Under the pieces are notes generated by a model. It was not told the DNA's origin. It worked only from the letters and a program-made list of their open reading frames with translations, and made no database searches. A stretch of 64,000 bases of DNA from Kitasatospora sp. NBC_01246 (GTDB lineage Bacteria > Actinomycetota > Actinomycetes > Streptomycetales > Streptomycetaceae), in the NCBI RefSeq assembly GCF_036226505.1, contig NZ_CP108484.1, positions 5,518,001-5,582,000 of the forward strand, in the 5' to 3' direction. Shown piece by piece: positions 22,167 to 32,065 of the stretch; within the stretch, counting starts at the first letter, position 1, and each line of letters opens with the position of its first letter. The position numbers and the translations under genes were made by a program.

Positions 22167-23096
22167 TCAGCGCGACTGCTGGGCGGGCACGCCCATGGTG
22201 TCGTCGTTCGGCAGCGAGGCGGCGGCCACGGCCGCGCCGGTCAGCGTCGCCAGCATCTCGCGGACGTTGGTCAGCTGGGCGTTGATGCTGTCGCGGCGGT
22301 TGGTGAGCGCCGCCAGCTCGCGCTCGGACTCGCTGCGGATCCGGTCGGCCTTGGCGTTGGCGTCGGCCACGATGTCCTCGGACTGGCGCTGGGCCGTCTC
22401 CACCGTCTGGCGGGCGCGGCGCTCGGCGTCGGTGCGCAGCTTCTCGGCCTCCAGGCGCAGCTGCTCGGCCCGGTGCTCGATCTCGGCCAGGCGCTTCTCG
22501 GCCTTGGCCTGACGGGCGGCCAGGTCGCGCTCGGACTGCTCGCGGCGCTTGGCCAGGTTGGTCTCGAACTCCAGCGCGGCCTGGGCGGCCTTGGTGCGGG
22601 TCTCCTCGAAGAGGGCGTCCGCCTCCTCGCGCTTGTTCTGGGCGTCCTTGTTGGCCTCGGCGCGCAGCTGGGCGCTGTCGCTCTTGGCCTTGTCGACGAT
22701 CCGCAGACCCTCGTCCTCGGCCTTGGCCTTGCGGTCCTTGGCGTAGTTCTCGGCCTCGGTGCGGACCTGCTGGGCGGCGGCCTCGGCGAGCTCGCGGTGC
22801 TGCTCGGCGGCGCGGTGCGCCTCGTCGCGCAGGTCCTTGGCCTCCTCCTCGGCGAGTCGCAGGATCTTCTCGACCCGGGCGCCGAGACCGGCGTAGGAGG
22901 GCTCCGCCTCGGTGACCGCCGCCTGCGCGGTCTGGGTCTCCAGGTGGAGCTCCTCGATGCGCTTCTCCAGCGCGCTGATCCGGGTCAGGGCACTGTCACG
23001 GTCGGCCACCAGCTTGGTGATCCGCTCGTCGACCTGGGCGCGCTCGTACCCACGGCGCACCAGGTCGAAGCCGTGAGGGGAGTGACTGTCGCTCAT
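22167..23096 (-). CDS. filP: FilP, intermediate-filament-like coiled-coil protein
   Basis: 309-residue, almost entirely helical protein. FilP forms filaments that stiffen streptomycete hyphae near growing tips and works with DivIVA and Scy. The N-terminus (GFDLVRRGYERAQVDERITKLVADRDSAL) resembles the DivIVA lipid-binding start; the rest is Ala/Glu/Arg/Lys-rich coiled coil ending in LTNVREMLATLTGAAVAAA. Length matches the S. coelicolor protein (about 310). ATG 23096 follows AGGAAG. It lies 107 nt downstream of scy on the same strand. Confidence 0.95.
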   Translation of the reverse strand: MSDSHSPHGFDLVRRGYERAQVDERITKLVADRDSALTRISALEKRIEELHLETQTAQAAVTEAEPSYAGLGARVEKILRLAEEEAKDLRDEAHRAAEQHRELAEAAAQQVRTEAENYAKDRKAKAEDEGLRIVDKAKSDSAQLRAEANKDAQNKREEADALFEETRTKAAQAALEFETNLAKRREQSERDLAARQAKAEKRLAEIEHRAEQLRLEAEKLRTDAERRARQTVETAQRQSEDIVADANAKADRIRSESERELAALTNRRDSINAQLTNVREMLATLTGAAVAAASLPNDDTMGVPAQQSR

Positions 23097-23203
23097 GGGG
23101 TTCTGGGCTTCCTGTCGTCAAACCGCTGAGGTGGTTGAGGGAATCCTGACACGGTACCGGAGTGTCGTCGGCGAAATGCCGTTGTCTTGCGGAGAATGTC
23201 CGC

Positions 23204-26200
23204 TCAATCGGGTGGTGCGCTGCCGGAACGATTGCCACCCGACCGGGGGGAGCCGACTCCGGCACCCGCCTTGGCCCCCCCGTCTTTCTTGCTCGTACTT
23301 CCCCCGTTTGCCTGCACGACCGGTGACGGTGCTTCGAACGCCTCCAGCGCGGACAGCACGTCCTGCACCCTGGAGATCTCGGTGTTGATGTCCTTGCGGC
23401 GGCGCACCAGCTCGTCCAGCTCGCGCCGGCCCTCGTCGGTGACCCGCTTCGCCTCGGCCCGTGCCTCGGCGAGCACCCGCTCGGCCTCCGCCTTCGCCAG
23501 CTCGATCTGCTCGTCGGCGGCCTCGTCGGCGGTCCGCAGGCGCTTCTCCGCCTCGGCCGCCGCCGTCTCGATCCGCTCCTCGGACTCCTCCTGGGCGGAC
23601 TTCAGCTTGGCCTCGGCCTTGATGATCAGGGCCTCGGCGCGGTCGGTCGAGTCGGCCAGCTTGGTCTCGGCCTCCTTCAGCAGGCCCTCGGCCTTGCGGA
23701 CGGCCGAGATCCGGACCTTGCTGGCCTCGGCGGACGCCTGCGAGTTCAGCTCGTTGGCGTGCTCCTCGGCGGCCGCGATCAGCGCCGCCGCCCGCTCCTC
23801 GGCCTCGGCGACGGCGGCCACCGCCTGCTCCTCGGCCTCGGTCAGCTGCTCCTGGGCGGCCGTCACCAGCGCGTCCACCCGCTCGCCGGCCGACTTCATC
23901 GCCTGCGCGTTCTCCTTGCGGGCGCGCTCGTGCAGGGCCTCCACCTCGGCGTCGGTGCGCTCGCGCAGCTCCTCGGCGCGCTCGCGGATCGCGGTGGCGT
24001 CCCGGCGGGCCTCGGAGAGCAGGGCGTCGGCGTCGGCCCGGGCCTTCTCGACCGCGGCCTGCCCGGCCGCCTCGCCGGCCGCGACCAGCCGGTCGGCCTC
24101 CTTGCGGGCGGCCGCGACCATCGCGTCCGCCTGCTCCTCGGCGGCGGCGGTGGTGGCCAGCGCGGTGGTCTGGGCGTCCTCGCCGAGCGCCTCGGCGTCG
24201 GCGAAGGCCCGCTCCAGGACGGACTTGGCCTGCTCGCGGGTGGCCTTGTCGAAATGCTCGGCGGCCTCGCGGATCTCCGCGTCGAAGGCGTCGGCGCGGG
24301 CGTGGGTGTCCGCGTCGTAGTCGTCCGCGAGGGACCGGGTGGCCAGCGCGTACTCCTCGGCCTCGGCCCGCAGCGCGGCGGCGAACTCCTCGGCCTCGGC
24401 GATCGTGGCGGCGGCCCGCTCCTCGGCGGCGGCGCGCTGCTGCTCGGCGTTCTCCCGGGCGGCGTGCAGTTCGGCCTCGGCCTCGGCGCGCAGCTGCTCG
24501 TCGTAGGCCTGCGCCTCGGCGCGGCGGCGGGCCAGCTCGGCCTCGGCGGCCTGGCGCTCGCCGGCCAGCTCCAGCTCGGTCTGCTCGCGCAGCGCGGTCG
24601 TCTCGGCGGCGGTCCGGGCCCGCAGGTCCGCGGTCTCCCGGTCGGCCAGGGCCCGCTGTTCGGCGGTCTCCCGGTCGGCGGTCTCGTGCTGCTCGGCGAT
24701 CGCGCGGGCGGTGCGCTCGCGCAGCTCGGCGGTCTCCCGGTCGGCCAGCGCGCGCTGCTCGGTGGTCTCCCGCTCGGCGGTGTCGCGCAGTTCGGCGGCG
24801 GCCTGCTCGGCCTCCCGGCGGACCTCGGCGGCCTCGCGCTCGGCGGTGGCCCGCAGCTCGGCGATCTGCAGGGACGCGGCCTCGTGCATCCCGGCCACCG
24901 ACTGGCGGACCTCGGCGGCCTCGTCCTCGGCGTTGGCGACCAGCTCGGCGGCCTCGGTCCTGGCCGCGGCCGTCAGCTTCTCGCCGTCGATGCCGGCCTG
25001 CTCCAGCACCGCCCGCGCCTCGGCGCGGATCGACTCGGCGGTGGCACGCGCCTCGGACAGCTCCCGGCCGGCCTCGGCCCGGACGGTCTCGGCCTGCTCG
25101 GAGGCCAGGGCCAGGTCGGCCTCGGCCCGCTCGCGCAGCGCCGAAGCGGCGGCCTCGGCCTCGGCCGTCCGCTGCTCGGCGGCGGCCCGGGCGGCCTCCA
25201 GCGCCTCCTCGGCCTCCGCCCGCAGACGGGCCGTCTCGGCGGCGGTGTACTCGGTGAGTTCGGCGGCGGTCCGTTCGGCTTCGGTGCGGAGTCGGTCGGC
25301 GTGGGCCTCGGCGGCTTCGCGGAGCGCGGTGGTCTCGGCGGCGGTGCGCTCGGTGAGTTCGGCGGCGGTCCGTTCGGCTTCGGTGCGGAGTCGGTCGGCG
25401 TGGGCCTCGGCGGCTTCGCGGAGCGCGGTGGTCTCGGCGGCGGTGCGCTCGGTGAGTTCGGCGGCGCTCTGTTCGGCTTCGGTGCGGAGTCGGTCGGCGT
25501 GGGCCTCGGCGGCTTCGCGGAGCGCGGTGGTCTCGGCGGCGGTGCGCTCGGTGAGTTCGGCGGCGGCCGTCTCGGCCTGCTCGCGGGCGGTTCGGGCGGC
25601 GGCCAGCTGCTCGGCGGTCTCCTCGCGCTCGCGGAGCAGACCGGCGGCGGCCTCCTCGCGCTCGCGCCGGCTCTCCTCGCGCAGCGCCTCGGCGGCGGCG
25701 TCGGCCTCGGCCCGGGTCCGGGCCAGCTCGGCGTCGGCCTCGGCGCGCAGCCGCTCGGCGTCGGCGACCGCGGCGTCCAGCACGGCGGTGGCCTCGGCCT
25801 GCGCGTCGGCCCGGACGGCCTGCGCGTCGGCGTTCGCCCCGGCCCGCACCCGCTGATCGAACTCGGTTGCCTCGCGGCGCAGTTCGGCGGTCTCACGCTC
25901 GGCGGCGGAGCGGTTCTCGGCGGCCGCGGCCTTGGCCGCGGCGAGCGCGTCCTGGCCCTGCTGCTCGGCACCGGCGACGATCTTCTCGGCCTCGGCGCGG
26001 GCCCGGTCGAGGGTCTGCTCGGCGCGGCCCTGGGTCTCGGCGGCCTGCTGCTTGGTCTGCTCGCGCAGCCGCTCGATCTCGGCGGCCGCGCCGGCGCGCA
26101 GCTCGTCCGCGTCCGTCTTGGCCCTGGTCAGCAGCTCCTCGGCGTTCTTCGCCGACTCCTCGATCTGCACGACGGCCTGCCGGCGGGCCTCGCCGCGGAC

Positions 26201-27853
26201 CCGGTCGGCCTCGGCGGCGGCCTGGGCGCGCAGCTCCTCGGCCTCGGCCCGCAGCCGGGCGGCCTCGTCCTGCATCTGCCGGACCCGCTCGCGGATGCCG
26301 GCCGCGTCGTCCAGGGCGGCGTTCTGGGCCTGCTCGACGGCGGCCTGCGCCTGCTCGCGCAGCCGCTCCGCCTCGGCGGCGGCCTCGGCGCGGATCCGCT
26401 CGGCCTCCGTGGTGGCCTCGGCCCTGGCGGTCTCGGCGTCCTGGTTGGCCCGGCCCAGCATCTCCTCGGCCGTCTTGGCGGCCTTGGCGAGGTGGACGGT
26501 GGCGTCCTTGGCGCCGGCCGCCCGGCCGGCCTCCTCGGCCTCGCTGCGCAGCTGCTCGGCGGCGGCCTCGGCCTGGGCCCGCAGCTCGGCGACGTCGCGC
26601 TCGGCCTGCGAGCGCAGCTCCGCGATGGCGGCCTCGGCCTCGGACCGCAGCTGGCCGGCGACCGACTCGGCGGTGGCGCGCAGCCGTTCGCTCTCCTCGG
26701 CGGCGGCCGCCTTGGCGGCCTCCGCCTCGGCCTGCTTGGTGGCGGCCTCGGCCCGGATGGCCTCGGCCTGCTTGGTCGCCTGGGCGACCATCCTGGCGAC
26801 CTCGGCGCGGGCGGTCTGCGAGCGCTGCTCGCTGGCGGCCTCGCCGTCGGCGACCTTGCGGACGGCGGCGGCCTCGGCATCGGCCTGGAGCTGCTCGGCG
26901 GCGGCCTCGGCCTGGGCGCGGAGCTCGGCGGACTCCCGACGGGTGCGCTCGGCCTCGGCGATCGCCTCGGCGCGCAGCCGCTCGATCTCGGCCTGGGCGT
27001 GGGCGAGCGCCTCCTCGGCGCGGGCCTGCTCGGCGCTGGCGTGCTCCTTGAGCCGGCCGATCTCGGCCTGCGCGGCGGCGAGCTGCTGTTCGGCGGCGGC
27101 GTGCGCGGCGGCCAGCTGCTGCTGGGCCTCGCCGCGGGCGGCGTTCACGTCGGCGGCGGCCTGGGCGCCGGCCTGCTGGGCCTGCTCTGAGGCGGCGCGC
27201 AGCAGGCGCTCGGCGTCGGTCTGGGCGCGGTGGAGGGCGGCCTCGGCGGCGGCCTGGGCCTCACCGCGGGCGGCGTCGACGTCGGCGGCGGTCTGGGCGC
27301 GGGCGTGGTCGGACAGCGCGGCGGCCTCGGCGCGGGCCGCGGCCATCATCCGCTCGGCCTCGGCGCGGGCCTCCTGGAGCAGGCGCTGGGCCTCCTGCTC
27401 GGTGCCGGCCCGGGTCTGCTCGGCCCAGTTGACGTTCTCGTTGACGTGCTGTTCGGCGCTGCGCCGCAGCTCGGTGAGCTCGTCCTCCAGCTGGCGGCGG
27501 CGGGCGGCCAGCTCGGCCTCCAGCCGGGCGGTGCGCTCGGCGGCCTCGGCCATCAGGCGCTGGGTGGCCTGCTGGGAGTCGCGCAGCTGCCGCTCGGCGT
27601 CGGCACGCAGCTGCTGGGCCTGCATCTCGGCGGTGCGGAGCAGCTGCTCGGCCTGGCCGGAGACGGCGTCGAAAGCACGCGGCTGGGCGAGCATGCGACG
27701 GGACTCGTGCAGCTTGGCCCGGAGCACCTCCACCTGGTAGGCGAGGTCCTCGGCATGCTCGACGGTCTTGTCCCGCTCCTTGCGAGTCCGATCCATCTCG
27801 GCCTCGAACTGGGAGAGGTGATCGTCAACCTCGTAGCGGTCGTAGCCCCGCAC
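23204..27853 (-). CDS. scy: Scy, polarity and tip-organising coiled-coil protein
   Basis: 1549-residue coiled-coil protein. Scy gathers DivIVA, FilP and ParA into the tip-organising centre for apical growth. A short DivIVA-like N-terminus (MRGYDRYEVDDHLSQFEAEMDR) is followed by over 1400 residues of hendecad-type coiled coil, rich in Ala, Glu and Arg, and a Gly/Ser-rich basic C-terminal tail. The GTG start at 27853 begins the conserved RGYDRYEVD segment; the ATGs just upstream are out of frame. It is longer than the S. coelicolor protein (about 1326 residues as I recall). Residues about 768–867 are three near-identical 33-residue repeats. Confidence 0.95.
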   Translation of the reverse strand: MRGYDRYEVDDHLSQFEAEMDRTRKERDKTVEHAEDLAYQVEVLRAKLHESRRMLAQPRAFDAVSGQAEQLLRTAEMQAQQLRADAERQLRDSQQATQRLMAEAAERTARLEAELAARRRQLEDELTELRRSAEQHVNENVNWAEQTRAGTEQEAQRLLQEARAEAERMMAAARAEAAALSDHARAQTAADVDAARGEAQAAAEAALHRAQTDAERLLRAASEQAQQAGAQAAADVNAARGEAQQQLAAAHAAAEQQLAAAQAEIGRLKEHASAEQARAEEALAHAQAEIERLRAEAIAEAERTRRESAELRAQAEAAAEQLQADAEAAAVRKVADGEAASEQRSQTARAEVARMVAQATKQAEAIRAEAATKQAEAEAAKAAAAEESERLRATAESVAGQLRSEAEAAIAELRSQAERDVAELRAQAEAAAEQLRSEAEEAGRAAGAKDATVHLAKAAKTAEEMLGRANQDAETARAEATTEAERIRAEAAAEAERLREQAQAAVEQAQNAALDDAAGIRERVRQMQDEAARLRAEAEELRAQAAAEADRVRGEARRQAVVQIEESAKNAEELLTRAKTDADELRAGAAAEIERLREQTKQQAAETQGRAEQTLDRARAEAEKIVAGAEQQGQDALAAAKAAAAENRSAAERETAELRREATEFDQRVRAGANADAQAVRADAQAEATAVLDAAVADAERLRAEADAELARTRAEADAAAEALREESRREREEAAAGLLREREETAEQLAAARTAREQAETAAAELTERTAAETTALREAAEAHADRLRTEAEQSAAELTERTAAETTALREAAEAHADRLRTEAERTAAELTERTAAETTALREAAEAHADRLRTEAERTAAELTEYTAAETARLRAEAEEALEAARAAAEQRTAEAEAAASALRERAEADLALASEQAETVRAEAGRELSEARATAESIRAEARAVLEQAGIDGEKLTAAARTEAAELVANAEDEAAEVRQSVAGMHEAASLQIAELRATAEREAAEVRREAEQAAAELRDTAERETTEQRALADRETAELRERTARAIAEQHETADRETAEQRALADRETADLRARTAAETTALREQTELELAGERQAAEAELARRRAEAQAYDEQLRAEAEAELHAARENAEQQRAAAEERAAATIAEAEEFAAALRAEAEEYALATRSLADDYDADTHARADAFDAEIREAAEHFDKATREQAKSVLERAFADAEALGEDAQTTALATTAAAEEQADAMVAAARKEADRLVAAGEAAGQAAVEKARADADALLSEARRDATAIRERAEELRERTDAEVEALHERARKENAQAMKSAGERVDALVTAAQEQLTEAEEQAVAAVAEAEERAAALIAAAEEHANELNSQASAEASKVRISAVRKAEGLLKEAETKLADSTDRAEALIIKAEAKLKSAQEESEERIETAAAEAEKRLRTADEAADEQIELAKAEAERVLAEARAEAKRVTDEGRRELDELVRRRKDINTEISRVQDVLSALEAFEAPSPVVQANGGSTSKKDGGAKAGAGVGSPRSGGNRSGSAPPD
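25254..25550. repeat. three 99-bp tandem repeats inside scy
   Basis: Copies begin (GTGAGTTCGGCGGCG on the + strand) at 25254, 25353 and 25452, with a partial fourth at 25551. They are nearly identical even at silent positions; one visible change is CTCTG for GTCCG in the third copy. Each encodes 33 residues (three hendecads), so copy number can change without breaking the coiled-coil register. Confidence 0.95.
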
Positions 27854-28342
27854 TCCGCGGTCCCATCCATCTCCTGGTCGCGTCCTCGACCCGGCCGCAC
27901 CCCGGCTCCCGTGTCCGGGGCCCCGGTCCGACTGGTCCTTGCATCCGCAGCCGGTGGACGGCCCCTGTTCTGGTCGGGGGCGTCCGCCACGGTTGTCGAA
28001 GTCCTGGGCGTCGGAGCGCGGTCGTGCCGCGTTCCCCCGTCCGGGTGGACTCCTGGGCGAACTCTTGCCTTGTGGAGAATGGTGACAGATCCGAACTGCG
28101 ACTGTTCAGCCGTGCCCGCGTAATGGACTCCCCTGCGACGGGCCGGTCCACCGCTGGGCGGACAGGCCTGTCATCGGCCGTGCCCGTCGCCTCCGTCCCC
28201 CGGAGTCTTCGCGCACCTGGGCATTGTAGTGGGAGCGTCCCACGGGGGAATGGCCGCGTAGGGGTTTTCCGGGCATCGGGCGACATTACTGACGGGTCAT
28301 GAGGGCCGCGGGCCCCTCGGCGGGCCCTGGGCGGACCCCCGG
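27854..28342. promoter_or_regulatory. intergenic region upstream of scy
   Basis: About 490 nt between scy and the terminator of the epimerase gene, with no convincing gene. The promoter of scy must lie here. The sequence ATTACTGACGGGTCAT at 28285–28300 matches 15 of 16 bases of the motif upstream of the DUF6230 operon (reverse strand of 44603–44618). Confidence 0.5.
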
Positions 28343-28371
28343 CGGGTGCCGTCGGAACCCGACGGCACCCG
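28343..28371 (-). terminator. terminator of the epimerase gene
   Basis: Perfect 13-bp stem (CGGGTGCCGTCGG / CCGACGGCACCCG) with a 3-nt loop, just past the minus-strand stop at 28380. Confidence 0.8.
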
Positions 28372-28379
28372 GGTGCGGG

Positions 28380-28823
28380 TCAGTGCTCGTCGTGCTCGCC
28401 GGGCTCTGCGGCGGTGACCAGCTCGGTCAGCACACCGCCGCAGTCCTTGGGGTGCAGGAAGGTGATCCGGGAGCCCATCGAGCCGATCCGGGGCTGCTCG
28501 TAGAGGACCCGGATGCCCTTGGCGCGGATGGACTCGGAGTCGCCGTCCACGTCGGCGGTGCCGAACGCGATGTGGTGGACGCCCTCGCCGTTCTTCTCCA
28601 TCCACTTGCCGACGGCGGAGTCGGGCCGGGTGGGCTCCAGCAGCTGGAGGTAGGAGGCGCCGCCGTCACCGGTGTCGTTGATCTTGAGCATGGCCTCGCG
28701 CACCCCCTGCTCCTCGTTGACCTCGCTGTGGAACACCTCGAAGCCGTAGGTGGCGCGGTAGAACTCGACCGTCTTGTCGAGGTCTCGGCAGGCGATGCCG
28801 ATATGGTCGATGCGGGTGAGCAC
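28380..28823 (-). CDS. mce: methylmalonyl-CoA epimerase
   Basis: 147-residue vicinal-oxygen-chelate fold enzyme that interconverts (R)- and (S)-methylmalonyl-CoA. Metal-ligand and catalytic segments are [17 protein letters not shown] (N-terminal His), [14 protein letters not shown] (His) and CGGVLTELV (Glu). GTG 28823 is chosen because GGAGG lies 5 nt upstream and the family starts [11 protein letters not shown]. It is divergent from the thiolase gene, with 245 nt between the starts. Confidence 0.95.
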   Translation of the reverse strand: MLTRIDHIGIACRDLDKTVEFYRATYGFEVFHSEVNEEQGVREAMLKINDTGDGGASYLQLLEPTRPDSAVGKWMEKNGEGVHHIAFGTADVDGDSESIRAKGIRVLYEQPRIGSMGSRITFLHPKDCGGVLTELVTAAEPGEHDEH

Positions 28824-29068
28824 GGTGGCCTCCGGGTCTGGGCGGGCTACGGGACGGCAACAGTGCAGCGCATGCGGCCGGGGTGCGCCAGCGATCCGGG
28901 TGCGAGCCTGCTCACACGGGCGGGGTTCACCCGGACCGGGTTGACACGGTGTTGACTGGATCGTGCCAGTGCGCTCGATCACACCGTCGGTCCGGTGACG
29001 GACGGGTAGCAGGTCAGTACATTGAGCGGGATCCTCACCTGGCCACGACGTGCGAAGGGGCTCGTCCC

Positions 29069-30277
29069 ATGACCAACACCACCTCTGTGATCGTTGCCGG
29101 TGCGCGGACCCCGATGGGTCGCCTGCTCGGTTCGCTCAAGGGCTTCTCCGGCGCCGACCTCGGGGCCGTCGCGATCAAGGCCGCCCTGGAGCGGGCCGGC
29201 GTCGCGGGGGACCAGGTCCAGTACGTGATCATGGGCCAGGTGCTGCAGGCCGGCGCCGGCCAGATCCCGGCCCGCCAGGCCGCCGTCAAGGCGGGCATCC
29301 CGATGAACGTCCCGGCGCTCACCGTCAACAAGGTCTGCCTCTCCGGCCTGGACGCCATCGCGCTGGCCGACCAGCTGATCCGGGCCGGCGAGTTCGACAT
29401 CGTGGTGGCCGGCGGCCAGGAGTCCATGACCAACGCCCCGCACCTGCTGCCGAAGTCCCGCGAGGGCTACAAGTACGGCGCGATCGAGCTGCTGGACGCG
29501 ATGGCGCACGACGGCCTCACGGACGCCTACGAGAACATCCCGATGGGCGAGTCCACCGAGAAGCACAACACCCGCCTGGGCATCCCGCGCGACGTCCAGG
29601 ACGAGATCGCCGCCGCGTCCCACCAGCGGGCCGCCAAGGCCCAGCAGAACGGCGTCTTCGAGGCCGAGATCGCCCCGGTGGAGATCCCGCAGCGCAGGGG
29701 CGAGCCGCTGGTCTTCAGCCAGGACGAGGGCATCCGGGCGGACACCACCGTCGAGGGCCTGGCCAAGCTGCGCCCGGCCTTCACCAAGGACGGCACGATC
29801 ACCGCCGGCACCTCCTCGCAGATCTCCGACGGCGCCGCCGCGGTGGTCGTGATGAGCAAGGCCAAGGCCGAGGAGCTGGGCCTGAGCTGGATCGCCGAGA
29901 TCGGCGCGCACGGCAACGTCGCGGGCCCGGACAACTCGCTGCAGTCGCAGCCGTCCAACGCGATCAAGCACGCGCTGGCCAAGGAGGGCCTGGAGGTCGG
30001 CGACCTCGACCTGATCGAGATCAACGAGGCGTTCGCGGCCGTCGCCCACCAGTCGACCAAGGACCTGGGCGTCTCCTCCGACATCGTCAACGTCAACGGC
30101 GGCGCGATCGCGCTCGGCCACCCGATCGGCATGTCCGGTGCCCGCGTGGTGCTGCACCTGGCGCTGGAACTCCAGCGGCGCGGCGGCGGCATCGGCGCGG
30201 CCGCGCTCTGCGGCGGCGGCGGCCAGGGCGACGCGCTGATCGTCCGCGTCCCGAAGGAGCAGGCCGCGAAGGCCTGA
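29069..30277 (+). CDS. acetyl-CoA C-acetyltransferase (thiolase)
   Basis: 402-residue thiolase that condenses two acetyl-CoA or cleaves acetoacetyl-CoA. The nucleophile is Cys90 in [12 protein letters not shown]; the catalytic His lies in [16 protein letters not shown] and the second Cys in [15 protein letters not shown] 29069 follows GAAGGGG. A perfect TTGACA at 28941–28946 is a possible -35 element but no matching -10 is clear. A hairpin separates it from meaB. Confidence 0.95.
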   Translation: MTNTTSVIVAGARTPMGRLLGSLKGFSGADLGAVAIKAALERAGVAGDQVQYVIMGQVLQAGAGQIPARQAAVKAGIPMNVPALTVNKVCLSGLDAIALADQLIRAGEFDIVVAGGQESMTNAPHLLPKSREGYKYGAIELLDAMAHDGLTDAYENIPMGESTEKHNTRLGIPRDVQDEIAAASHQRAAKAQQNGVFEAEIAPVEIPQRRGEPLVFSQDEGIRADTTVEGLAKLRPAFTKDGTITAGTSSQISDGAAAVVVMSKAKAEELGLSWIAEIGAHGNVAGPDNSLQSQPSNAIKHALAKEGLEVGDLDLIEINEAFAAVAHQSTKDLGVSSDIVNVNGGAIALGHPIGMSGARVVLHLALELQRRGGGIGAAALCGGGGQGDALIVRVPKEQAAKA

Positions 30278-30295
30278 TCATCCGACTTACCTCAG

Positions 30296-30328
30296 GGGCT
30301 GCGGACCGCCACCAGCGGTCCGCGGCCC
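30296..30328 (+). terminator. hairpin between the thiolase gene and meaB
   Basis: 14-bp stem (GGGCTGCGGACCGC / GCGGTCCGCGGCCC, one U·G pair) with a 5-nt loop and TT after it. It would reduce read-through into meaB, which begins 20 nt later. Confidence 0.65.
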
Positions 30329-30348
30329 TTCGGCGCTAGGAGCTCCTG

Positions 30349-31305
30349 ATGATCGATGTCGCGACCCTGGTCGAGCAGGCCCGCGCGGGCCGGCCGCGTG
30401 CGGTGGCCCGGCTGATCTCGCTGGTCGAGAACGCCGCCCCGCAGCTGCGCGAGGCGATGGCGGCGCTGGCCCCCTACACCGGCCGGGCCTACACCGTCGG
30501 GCTGACCGGCTCGCCCGGCGTGGGCAAGTCCACCTCGACCTCCGCCCTGGTCACCGCCTACCGGCGGCTCGGCAAGCGGGTCGGGGTGCTGGCGGTGGAC
30601 CCGTCCTCGCCGTTCTCCGGCGGCGCGCTGCTCGGCGACCGGGTCCGGATGCAGGACCACGCCACCGACCCCGAGGTGTTCATCCGCTCGATGGCCACCC
30701 GCGGCCACCTCGGCGGCCTCTCCTGGTCGGCCCCGCAGGCGCTGCGGGTGCTGGACGGGGCCGGCTGCGACGTGATCCTGGTGGAGACCGTCGGCGTCGG
30801 CCAGTCCGAGGTGGAGATCGCCGCCCAGGCGGACACCACCGTGGTGCTGCTCGCCCCCGGGATGGGCGACGGGATCCAGGCCGCCAAGGCCGGGATCCTG
30901 GAGATCGGCGACGTCTTCGTGGTGAACAAGGCGGACCGGGACGGCGCCGACGCGACCGCCCGGGAGCTGAACCACATGCTCGGCCTCGGCGAGACCCGCG
31001 AGGCGGGGGACTGGCGGCCCCCGATCGTGAAGACCGTGGCGGCCCGCGGCGAGGGCGTCGACGAGGTGGTCGAGGCGCTGGAGAAGCACCGCGCCTGGCT
31101 GGAGGAGCACGGCGAGCTGGCCGTGCGCCGCCGCCGCCGGGCCGGCGACGAGATCGAGGCGATCGCGCTGGCCGCGCTGCGCTCCCGGATCGGCGACCTG
31201 CACGGCGACCGCCACCTGGCCACCCTGGCCGAGCGGGTGGTGGCCGGCGAGCTGGACCCCTACGGCGCCGCCGACGAACTGGTCGCCGGACTCACCCAGG
31301 GCTGA
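30349..31305 (+). CDS. meaB: MeaB-family G-protein chaperone of B12-dependent mutases
   Basis: 318-residue GTPase of the MeaB/ArgK/MMAA family. It loads adenosylcobalamin into, and protects, acyl-CoA mutases. G-protein motifs are GSPGVGKST (P-loop), DPSSPFSGGALLGDR, VETVGVGQSE (switch region) and NKAD (guanine specificity). ATG 30349 follows AGGAG (30338–30342). The likely partner in this window is IcmA at 40.5 kb, although other mutases may be served. Confidence 0.94.
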   Translation: MIDVATLVEQARAGRPRAVARLISLVENAAPQLREAMAALAPYTGRAYTVGLTGSPGVGKSTSTSALVTAYRRLGKRVGVLAVDPSSPFSGGALLGDRVRMQDHATDPEVFIRSMATRGHLGGLSWSAPQALRVLDGAGCDVILVETVGVGQSEVEIAAQADTTVVLLAPGMGDGIQAAKAGILEIGDVFVVNKADRDGADATARELNHMLGLGETREAGDWRPPIVKTVAARGEGVDEVVEALEKHRAWLEEHGELAVRRRRRAGDEIEAIALAALRSRIGDLHGDRHLATLAERVVAGELDPYGAADELVAGLTQG

Positions 31306-31543
31306 ACACGACGAGGGGCCCTGTCACCCGCCGCACCGACGGCCGACCGGGCCCCGGCACAACCGGCCCACTCCGATCCCGCCCTGCCACCCACCCGACC
31401 CGCCCCGAGCCGAAGGGGCGCGCCGGTGCCGAAAGGGAGAAGCGAGGACACCCCGAGGAACGAGGGGTGTTGGAGCGCCGACCGTCGGCGCCGGGTCAAG
31501 CGCCCCGGAGGCGAGCGGGCGAAAGTACAGCGAGCGGGCGAAG

Positions 31544-32059
31544 TTACGCCCGGCCGCGCAGGTCCCGCAGGTGTTCGGCGACGGGGGCCAGGGCCTGGTA
31601 CATCGCGTCCAGCTGCTCGGGGCTGAAGCGGTCGATGAAGTGCGTCCGGACGCTGCGCACGTGGTCCGGGGCGACCTTCTGCATGGTCTCCCAGCCCTGC
31701 TCGGTGAGGTGGGCGTAGAGGCCGCGCCGGTCGCCCGGACACTCCTGCCGCAGGACCAGCCCGGCCGTCTCCATCCGCGTGATCTGGTGCGAGAGCCGGC
31801 TCTTGGACTGCAGGGTCGCGGTGGCCAGGTCGGTCATCCGCATCCGCCGCTCGGGTGCCTCGGAGAGCACGACCAGGATCTCGTAGTCGTTGATCGCGAG
31901 GTTGTGCGGCTGGAGTTCGCGGCTGAGCTGGTAGTCCAGCAGCTTGGAGACCTCCAGGTGGGCGCGCCACAGCCGCTGCTCCCGGGCGCTGAGCCACGGA
32001 GTCCCCTCCTCCGGCTGCGAGGGGGGGACGTCGGCGGCGTCGATCGTGCGCGTATCCAT
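31544..32059 (-). CDS. MarR-family transcriptional regulator
   Basis: 171-residue winged-helix regulator. The HTH region includes INDYEILVVLSEAPERRMRMTDLATATLQSKSRLSHQITRMETAGLVLR, and the wing DRRGLYAHLTEQG. ATG 32059 is chosen over ATG 32077 because the -10-like TATGCT lies 6 nt upstream (leaderless) and neither has a ribosome-binding site. Its position after meaB suggests the AbsC (SCO5405) orthologue, a zinc-linked antibiotic regulator; that link is from synteny memory and is not proven. It lies 39 nt after the last AIM24 gene. Confidence 0.9.
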   Translation of the reverse strand: MDTRTIDAADVPPSQPEEGTPWLSAREQRLWRAHLEVSKLLDYQLSRELQPHNLAINDYEILVVLSEAPERRMRMTDLATATLQSKSRLSHQITRMETAGLVLRQECPGDRRGLYAHLTEQGWETMQKVAPDHVRSVRTHFIDRFSPEQLDAMYQALAPVAEHLRDLRGRA

Positions 32060-32065
32060 GGTGCG

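Noticed and set aside
23759-27740. Long plus-strand open frames (over 1100 codons, Gly/Leu-rich; others Ser/Ala-rich) opposite scy
   Set aside because: They are antisense shadows of the repetitive Ala/Glu/Arg codons of scy, with no start context or domain pattern.
28941-28980. TTGACA as -35 box of a thiolase promoter
   Set aside because: The -35 hexamer is perfect but nothing like TANNNT is found 17–18 bp downstream, so no promoter is called.
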